Assembly (NCBI GenBank): GCA_015680685.1
Contig: MNCI01022611.1
Coordinates: 2,098,033-2,162,032, forward strand
DNA length: 64,000 nucleotides
Reading direction: 5' to 3'
Origin: Gnetum montanum
Lineage: Eukaryota; Streptophyta; Gnetopsida; Gnetales; Gnetaceae
Position numbers and translations under genes: made by a program. The stretch's first letter is position 1. Each line of letters opens with the position of its first letter. The notes under the pieces were generated by a model. That model saw only the letters and a list, made by a program, of their open reading frames with translations. It searched no databases and was not told the origin of the DNA. Positions 56,258 to 64,000 of the stretch are shown in pieces.

Positions 56258-59200
56258 TTAACGGTACTCATCCTCAAGATTACGAAAACCGGTCGTCAAA
56301 TCTTCATTCAACTTCTTATACTTCGCTGTCAATGCCTCCTCACCTTCTGATGGATCTTCAAATTTCTGAGATCTGCATTAGGATTCAATGCATATACATG
56401 TCATTAGCCTTATCAACATATAAAAAATCTACAATGAAGAAATAAAAAATGCACTTACACAAGTCTGTACACCAGGTCTCCAAGACGTTGCTTTACTATG
56501 TTGTATGTTATCTTTTGCCCATCAGGACCAGCACCTCGCTCCACAGCCTGTATCAGTTACAAAATTTAAGAGGCAAGGAGCAAGATGGCTGGTAGGTAAT
56601 TTTTCAAGTAATTACAAAATATAATTACATATTACAGGGATGGAAAAATGAAAATGCTTAATAGGCATATCACATAAAAACAGATGGAATAATAAGATCA
56701 ACTCAAGTTCCAACAGATTCAACAATAGGATTCAGATGGGTAAAGCTATGCTATAAAGCAAATGTTTGTCCATGTTGAAGGAATTCATGCAAACAAATAT
56801 ATCTACTACATTATGGAACTAATCAAAAAAACCTACGCCAGATTCAGCTGTATTTTTGCAAAATGTAAGGAACTTGAATCACTATCCATGCCAAGCTCTC
56901 TTTATGGATAAATAGACATAAAATATATGTGAAATATGGAACCCAATGTATGTGAAATATGAAACCCAAACATCACAACGTTTACCCTCACATAATGGTC
57001 TCATAAACGATACTACTATTATGTCATGCTGCCCACTTAGCCATAGCAGATAAGAACAAGTTAACTAAAATTTGAAAACAAAAGGCAAAACAAGAAGTCA
57101 TGAACAGTGAAAACAGTAAATACTTATTGCAGAAAACAGCTTTAAATGTATAGTTGTCTTCAAAAACTCAATGGAAAAATTGGTTACATTCCAGCTATGT
57201 GAAATTATGAAAAGAAACAGCAGTTAACCTGATTGGCTAACGAGTTGAAATGAATGATGTTTCGCATCATCCAAGATGACTTGTAGAAAGGACAGAACCT
57301 ATCATACCTGCAATAGAAAGCAGCCAAGCAATGTAATCAAGGATCCCATTACCTATGCAGCCAATATAAATGAAATAACAAACAAGACACTCAAATGTAA
57401 TTAGACGATCTCATAAATAAGAAACACTTACGGGGTGAATGCATTTTGTGCCAAATAATCTTCCCTTAAAAGTTTTGCAGTTTCTAATGTAATTTTATCA
57501 GTTTCAGCCAAAGCATCTTTACCAACAAGCTGTTACATGAAGTAATGACATATGATTTGGTGTGTTAAACTGTCTTAGTGGGACTAATTCAACAAAGGAC
57601 AAACAATAATGCAGTTAATCGAACACATTGTTCCAAGGTAGATGTAAAATGCACATCCTCAGAAAGCAAAGAAAGAAAATCTCCAGATCTACAAAGTCTT
57701 ACTTGGACAATTTCATTCAAATCATCTTCCCTTTGCAGTACTTCACGAGCCTTCGTTCTGATCGAAATGAAGTCAGGGTCAACACGATCATAGAAAGACT
57801 CCAAGGCCTGCATAAAGAAACAAGTCATCATTCTAAAATGAAACAAAAAAAAAACATTTCAGCTACACTTTTCAATACAACGGTGAAGATTATTTGATTT
57901 CAATATCTGCTCTTCACCTTTGTATACTTGGAATATGAAATAAGCCAATTCACAGACGGAAAGTGCTTTCTCTGTGCAAGTTTTTTGTCAAGACCCCAAA
58001 AGACCTGTAATGAATTGTACAAAGATAAGAACACAACTATGAATAAACATAACAAACAAATATGACCAAACGAGTAATTTTATAACCAATATATGCAGGA
58101 CACAGAAATACCTGAACAATACTGAGGGTTGCTGCAGTGACTGGATCAGAAAAGTCTCCACCAGGGGGAGAGACAGCTCCAACAATTGTTACACTACCAG
58201 TGCGATCAGGACTTCCTAAACACTTAACTTTACCAGCACGTTCATAGAAGGAGGCTAAACGTGCACCCAGATAAGCTGGATATCCACTGTCAGCAGGCAT
58301 TTCAGCCTGCAGAAGTGACCGAATGATGCATTATAAATGTTAAATGCCTCACTAAAAGATGTGTGCATGGGATAACAATAAAGGTATATAAATTGCACCT
58401 GATAACATGCAAAGGAAGAAAGTGACTCAAATATCCTTTTAACTACACTATGTGTTACATTTACTCAATTTTATATGACTCATGCTTTCATCAACATCAT
58501 AGCCTCATCCCATCAAAAACTGGTTTATCCTTTAAAAATGGTAATGTATGAGTAAATGGAACACACATGCAAGAACTATACACAAGATTTTGAAGATGGC
58601 TCTATATTTCCACATATAATTCCCGGTAAGCTGGTTCTTGGCAGAAATCATGAAAACAAATTGCTATGATTTTAAAATTTAATCCTTGCAATTTAGCATT
58701 AATAATTGAACTTATGACAAGAGATCTAAATAATGTGAATAATGTCAACAACATGATAGCTCAAGTAAGGAAAGCCATTATCTTACAAAACACAGGTCAC
58801 ACATTCAATTCATAGAAGGAAGTAATTACAATTCACATAAATTGGGATCCATGCTGCCTTTGGTTTCTAGGAGTACCTTGAATGCCCTTAAAAAATATTC
58901 TGAATAATCACGAATACAATCTGTTCTTTCCAAAACTTAAGCATATTTCATAGAGAAAAATACACAAAGCTAAACTAAGAAGACTCACCAGACGTCCTGA
59001 TATTTCACGAAGTGCTTCAGCCCAACGGGATGTGGAATCTGCCATCATACTGACATTGTATCCCATATCACGGAAGTACTCTGCCAAAGTGATTCCTGTA
59101 ACAAAAAATTCTTATGAGTAAAATTATGCAAATTTATAACACACTTTGATGGTAAATCATGTTCTTACCTACAGGAATTTTTTTATACATAGTTTATAAA

Positions 59201-62200
59201 CATTTGTTCAACAATATGATTATCACATCGTCACATTACATGCCAATATAACCAAATAAGTATAATTAAACAAGCCTATGTTACTCAGTAAAAAGAATCA
59301 CACAAAGTACCTGTGTAAATTGAAGCTTCTCTAGCTGCAACAGGCATGTTAGAGGTGTTTGCCACCAGTGTGGTACGTTTCATCACAGACTCTTCCCGTC
59401 CATCAGGTAACGTCATTGTCAGTTGTGGGAAGTCCATCAAGACCTAAAAATTGTGAGGAAAGCATCGGTACAAAGCTCTTGAACATCTAAATATAACATC
59501 ATATCATTCAAGCAATGAAGTAGAAGAACCTGACCTCAGCCATTTCGTTTCCTCTTTCACCACATCCTACATAAACAACAGTCTCCGAGTTTGAATACTG
59601 CAATTTTTAAAAACAAAAATGAGTTCATGGATGGAAGAGAATTTCAAATCACAACATAGCTGTCAACTTAGAAGTCAGTCATATTGCAGAAAACTACAGT
59701 AGTTTGATGTAACCTTGGAAAGAGCTTGACTAATGACGGTCTTTCCACAACCAAAAGCACCAGGTATAGCACAAGTTCCTCCAAGTACAGAAGGAAATAA
59801 TGCATCAAGCACACGCTGACACAATAACAATACATGATTATTGAATCATAAATTCTTTGAAAGGCTCAGTTTAGCTAATGAACTTTTTTTAAATGATAGT
59901 ACTGTACCTGCCCAGTTAGGAGAGGAGTATCAGCTGCAAGCTTAGCAGCAACAGGTCTAGGTGTACGTACAGGCCATGTCTTAAAAAAACCAAGGAATTT
60001 GTCATACATTATCATTTCCATTAATTTTCTAATTAATTATGCAAAATAACAAATACATTAGAAATTGAATACAACCTTGAGAGAAAAGTTTCAAAATAAC
60101 TTCTGCGAATCCAATATTCAACATCAAAAAATGAAAGCTTGCCAAAAAAATATTCAGAACTAAGTACCTGAAGCATTGTGAAGTTCTTCTTTTGTCCTTG
60201 AAATTCTAACTCCAACACAGTATCCTGTAACAATTTACCAATACACATGTAAAATTCCAGCTATGAGATGTTAGCAGTAAAATACCAAAATAAGCATCAG
60301 GCATTCAGACTCCCACTATTAAGAATGCTAAAGTAACAAAAATTAAAACAAGCAAAAACCATTTTTTGTTAAATAAATGCCTATTAAAAAATGGTCAACA
60401 ATAGCACAACCGCTACAGTTACATAGTTCAGCAGGAAGTTATCGTGGTCAATGACATTTATAAATCAACAACACTACGTCATTGATGTTAGTACAAATAG
60501 TTTGGTAAACACATAATCCCCTCAAAGGGAAATTCTATTTATACTAAAGTATGTAAAAGACACACTTCCCAAAATGAAGAAGCTATCTAAGGCCACCCTA
60601 GTGATAAGGATCATAAAAGTCTTCATTGTTATGGGATAATTATTCTGCTAGTTTTACAAAATGTTAGTAATACTAATGATGACTATGAAAATGAAAACTT
60701 GTAAATATCAAGTTATGGAAAAATGTAAAATATTCATGAAGCTTGTTCTTAAACATTCTTATGACAACCAACCATATGACTGGAACCACTGAAATATCAT
60801 TCAGCAATATAAATGGCAGTTTATGAAAGTGTATTAAAAAAAGTAAGTTAATTTGATAAAAATGTATATAGCTACATAACAAAAAGCTTGAGCCCAATAA
60901 CTTCCTACAGTAAAAAATAAAAAATATATAAGTGGATAGGCCATTCAAAACCTGAATAGTGTAGTTTCCTGGTGGTGCAATATATGTTATCTTCCCCATT
61001 GCTCCAGGAGGAAGACATATATGGTGTTTCATGAGACTGTTTTCATAGACTGTCTGCACAATCAACAGGAAATAAGATAAACTGCATGTGAACCTTTATA
61101 GAAAATTTGAAAAAATCATTATTAAAAAAAAACTATATTCAATATCCAAGTTCATGGTAGCTAAAAACATACTGCATATGTGTCACCACCAGTTAAGGCA
61201 TCTCCCTCGGCTACAAAACATACAATCAAAATCATATCAGTAAGCATTTTACAATCTCTTAAAGGCAGAAAATCGCTATATACAAAATCAGAATGCTTTC
61301 ATTGCTTCACCTAAAAATTCAAATTTAGAAAATAAAACACAGCTTCTTACATAGGTTATATGGGTTGAACTCCCAAAGAACATCTTTGTCCAGAGCTGGA
61401 ACAGTAACACCTCGAGGAATATACACATCTCCAGACTTCAAAGCAATGGCCTTCAACGGCCTCTACAAAAGCACAAACAAATACACTATTATCATAGATT
61501 ATGATATGATAACACAAGTTATAATTCTAGCTATAAGATAAATAGCTATAAATGGATTTTTAGATAATTTTAGCAGAGAGGCCGACCAACAATCACATAT
61601 TGGTAACACTAAATGATATTTCATCCATAATGCTCAAGGGAACCTCTCTATAACGCTAAATAATATTCTGTCAATAACACACCATGGATAGCCTACCAGT
61701 AACACTAAATAATATTTTGTCTAGAATGCATAGGGGGCACAAATTCGGCCATGAGCAAGGGCATATGATGCCTGATATACAAATTTTGAAATTCATACGA
61801 TGATCATGAAATTTCTAATACAAATACTTTATTTCTTGTCCCTGAAGAAGATCCTCTCGACCAAATTGTAGATATATAGTATAAATGGATAACTAAGCTA
61901 GTGCCAAACCATTGCATTTGAAGGTATAAATTCTAAAAGTAACACAAACCTGAATCCCATCAAATATGTTACCCAAAATCCCAGGTCCCAATTCCACTGA
62001 CAGAGGCTGTCAAAAATGAATTAAAACACGACCAATTTAGACAAAGCCCACATTCAATTTGTGATTTTGAAAATAAAAAAATGTTCAAACCAGCATACCT
62101 TGTGTGTTCGCAAAACAGGATCATTTACAGTAAGACCTCCAGTTTCCTCATACACTAGTATGAAAAATGCACAAAATAGATGACTCAAAGTCAACACAAG

Positions 62201-62440
62201 ACAAAAACAACTAATATGGCGAAAAAACACCATGGCAAAAGAAAATATTTGACCAATTATCCTGAGGATATCACAAAACTGTCAAAAGACAATCAAGCAA
62301 TATGTAATTCTACCTTGAATTGTGGCAGAATCTCCTTCCAGACGAATAATCTCACCAATAAGATTGTCACAACCAACACGCACAAGTTCATACATTGCAG
62401 CCCCTCTCATGCCATCAGCCACAACAACAGGTCCTGAAAC
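56258..62440 (-). CDS. VHA-A: V-type proton ATPase catalytic subunit A, exons 2 onward (5' end beyond the window)
   Basis: Catalytic A subunit of the V1 head, which hydrolyses ATP to pump protons into vacuole and endomembrane lumens. Nineteen coding exons with GT-AG introns, minus strand: 62440-62314, 62154-62099, 62006-61950, 61462-61351, 61210-61173, 61053-60952, 60224-60168, 59979-59908, 59815-59714, 59597-59535, 59443-59311, 59095-58989, 58306-58112, 58004-57918, 57807-57703, 57529-57432, 57307-57229, 56547-56459, 56372-56258. They join in frame into 597 residues, from [10 protein letters not shown] to LEDEYR and TAA. About 26 N-terminal residues, the ATG and the promoter lie right of 64000. 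Walker A GAFGCGKT is in exon 59815-59714, the catalytic Glu word GCGERGNE in 59597-59535 and MMADSTSRW in 59095-58989. No stop or frameshift is seen. [19 protein letters not shown] and the LEDEYR end differ from the flowering-plant forms I know. Confidence 0.96.
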
Positions 62441-64000
62441 CTACATATTTTAAAAAATGAAAAAAAGATTTGATTTAGCGTTGTTCATCCAAAAAGGAAA
62501 CTTATCAAGTTGAAGAAGTGATTCAAGAATGAAAGCTTTCCACCAGACAATAGAGATGCCCCAGTTGGCAATTTAGTCCACTGCCAAAAAAAGCATTTTT
62601 CAGACAAAGCTCTGGAAATAAGTCGTTTTGCTTTTGTTAAGGTATCAATCAGCACTGTTAGCTTATCATAATCCAATGTGGCATAATAAAAAGATGCTAT
62701 TGGTGGACCTAACCCTGTTCTAAAACATCACAAAAGACTTCCTAATAAGGTAGGAAAGGCTATTCTACAAACTACGCTTAGAATGAAATCTTCCTGACTG
62801 GTGCAATGAAAATTACCGAGATTAAAAGACTTTGAACGTAAACAAAACATTCATCTGTGTGTGTTTGTGATTTTACTGTACATACATATAATGATAGATG
62901 TGGTTAAAATTAACACTCCAATGAAAGTAAGCAAATATATCTCATCGATAATAAAGTATCACTATCCCAAGTTAATGCATTGCAACCTAATTTCCAAGTG
63001 AATTAAGATCACTATGTCTCTTTCAAGAAAGCCAGCCACATGAGGCACAGTAAAAATATACACTCAGTAACTATGGCATCAAGGTTGACAGCCGGCCATT
63101 TAATGTCATCAACAAATCCTTCACCTACCTTAACAGTCAGCCAATCAAAGATGGGATGACAGCACCAAGATTATGATATCTATTTCAGGAAAGGCCCTTT
63201 TCATAGTGTGCAATTATATATATGAATGTTTCATATTTACATTTACACACTGTGACTGACTGTAATCTCTAACTCTCAAATAACAGACGTGAGGCTGACT
63301 CCTTGAATGGAAATTAAGTAGCAGTGACAAACTAGAAATGCATATGCCAGTATCTTTGAATCTTATGATTTTTCACCCTTCATACACCAATGAAATCAAA
63401 AAAGAAGCAGAAGTGGAGGTAATGTAATGTCACACCCTAGCTAGCAACAAGACACAACGTCAAGTCAACCAAGACTTGTCACTTTACGTCTATAAGACAA
63501 CTTCACACATTTTATTAAACATTATGTACGTAATAAGAAAAGAAACTCTTCAAAAAAAAAATACCTGTTCCATGCCTGCAACTATAATGTACCTTTATGT
63601 AAGCATTTCGAACAATTATTGAAATTTTCATAAGCATATAATACCATGCACTAAGTTCTCCAAAATGCATTCCTTTTAAGTAGGAAAAACAATTTAAATG
63701 CATACTCATTCAGAATATTATCATGTTCCGATGAAGCATTGGCAATTTTTAAATTTCAATGTATACAGACCAATTATAGTTTACAAATCTGATTTACAAT
63801 CTCTGCTGCATGATTCTTCATTCAAGCCACCATCATTATCATCCTAATCAGTAATTGCCATCTACTAGAGGTTGCCCTCTCATTTGATCATTAGGCGAAT
63901 TTTTTAAAGAATTTTACGATCTGAATGATAATGTTTAATCATAACATCTAAATTTGGAAGAAGTGAAGAATAGGATGGTTGACCAGCAATGCTGTGGGGT
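62441..64000 (-). other. VHA-A: First intron of VHA-A in view, at least 1.56 kb
   Basis: The acceptor next to 62440 is good (ATATGTAG then GTTTCAGG). I searched the minus strand to 64000 for the expected N-terminal exon (ending in a YGYVRK-like word) and did not find it, so this intron extends past the window edge. No other coding sequence is visible. The other introns range from under 50 bases to about 730. Confidence 0.7.

Noticed and set aside
62441-64000. Possible first exon of VHA-A
   Set aside because: No minus-strand word resembling the conserved N-terminus with a donor in the right phase was found.

Overview
This is a window of plant nuclear DNA. It holds the 3' nineteen coding exons of one host gene, VHA-A (vacuolar H+-ATPase catalytic subunit A, minus strand, 56258-62440), beside about 55 kb of nested and decayed retroelements. 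GT-AG introns, a V-ATPase subunit A, Athila-, Tat- and chromodomain-type Ty3/gypsy elements and an endogenous plant pararetrovirus fit only a land plant. Several VHA-A residues differ from those I know in flowering plants, which hints at a gymnosperm, fern or other non-flowering lineage; that is inference.

Layout. 1-461: 3' part of an Athila-type LTR. 1636-2500: an older LTR of the same family, inverted. About 2890-17640: a rearranged endogenous caulimovirid locus in three blocks, minus (2890-6934), plus (6935-15543) and minus (15544-17640). It retains viral TATA boxes, poly(A) signals and a tRNA-Met primer site, so two viral promoters point at each other across the same decayed genes. 18185-26904: a full-length LTR element (TSD AGGTT) with a gag pseudogene and a second large ORF (plant-transposon-like domain plus coiled coil) but no pol. 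27597-32113: AT-rich DNA between inverted repeats. About 33770-44040: an old Tat-lineage gypsy element (RT, RNase H, second RNase H, integrase) split by a second gag-protease LTR element on the minus strand (34267-41215, TSD TATTT). 45340-46290: chromovirus integrase plus chromodomain (minus). About 47420-50290: a small non-autonomous LTR element. About 50291-53800: an Athila gag/protease/RT/RNase H remnant split by a solo LTR (50553-51625, TSD AGCCC). 53800-55540: T-rich repeats related to the interior of the small element.

The Athila-type LTRs (1-461, 18185-19031, 26030-26904, 34267-35088, 40396-41215, 50553-51625) share a CpG-rich palindrome cluster, built on GATATCGCGTACGCGATATC, directly upstream of a TATAAATA box. 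One element carries another such cluster with a TATA-like site internally, ahead of its second ORF, next to a branch point/acceptor signal. All retroelement genes are broken, mostly by TAA/TAG codons. Only VHA-A looks functional, and its first coding exon lies beyond the right edge.
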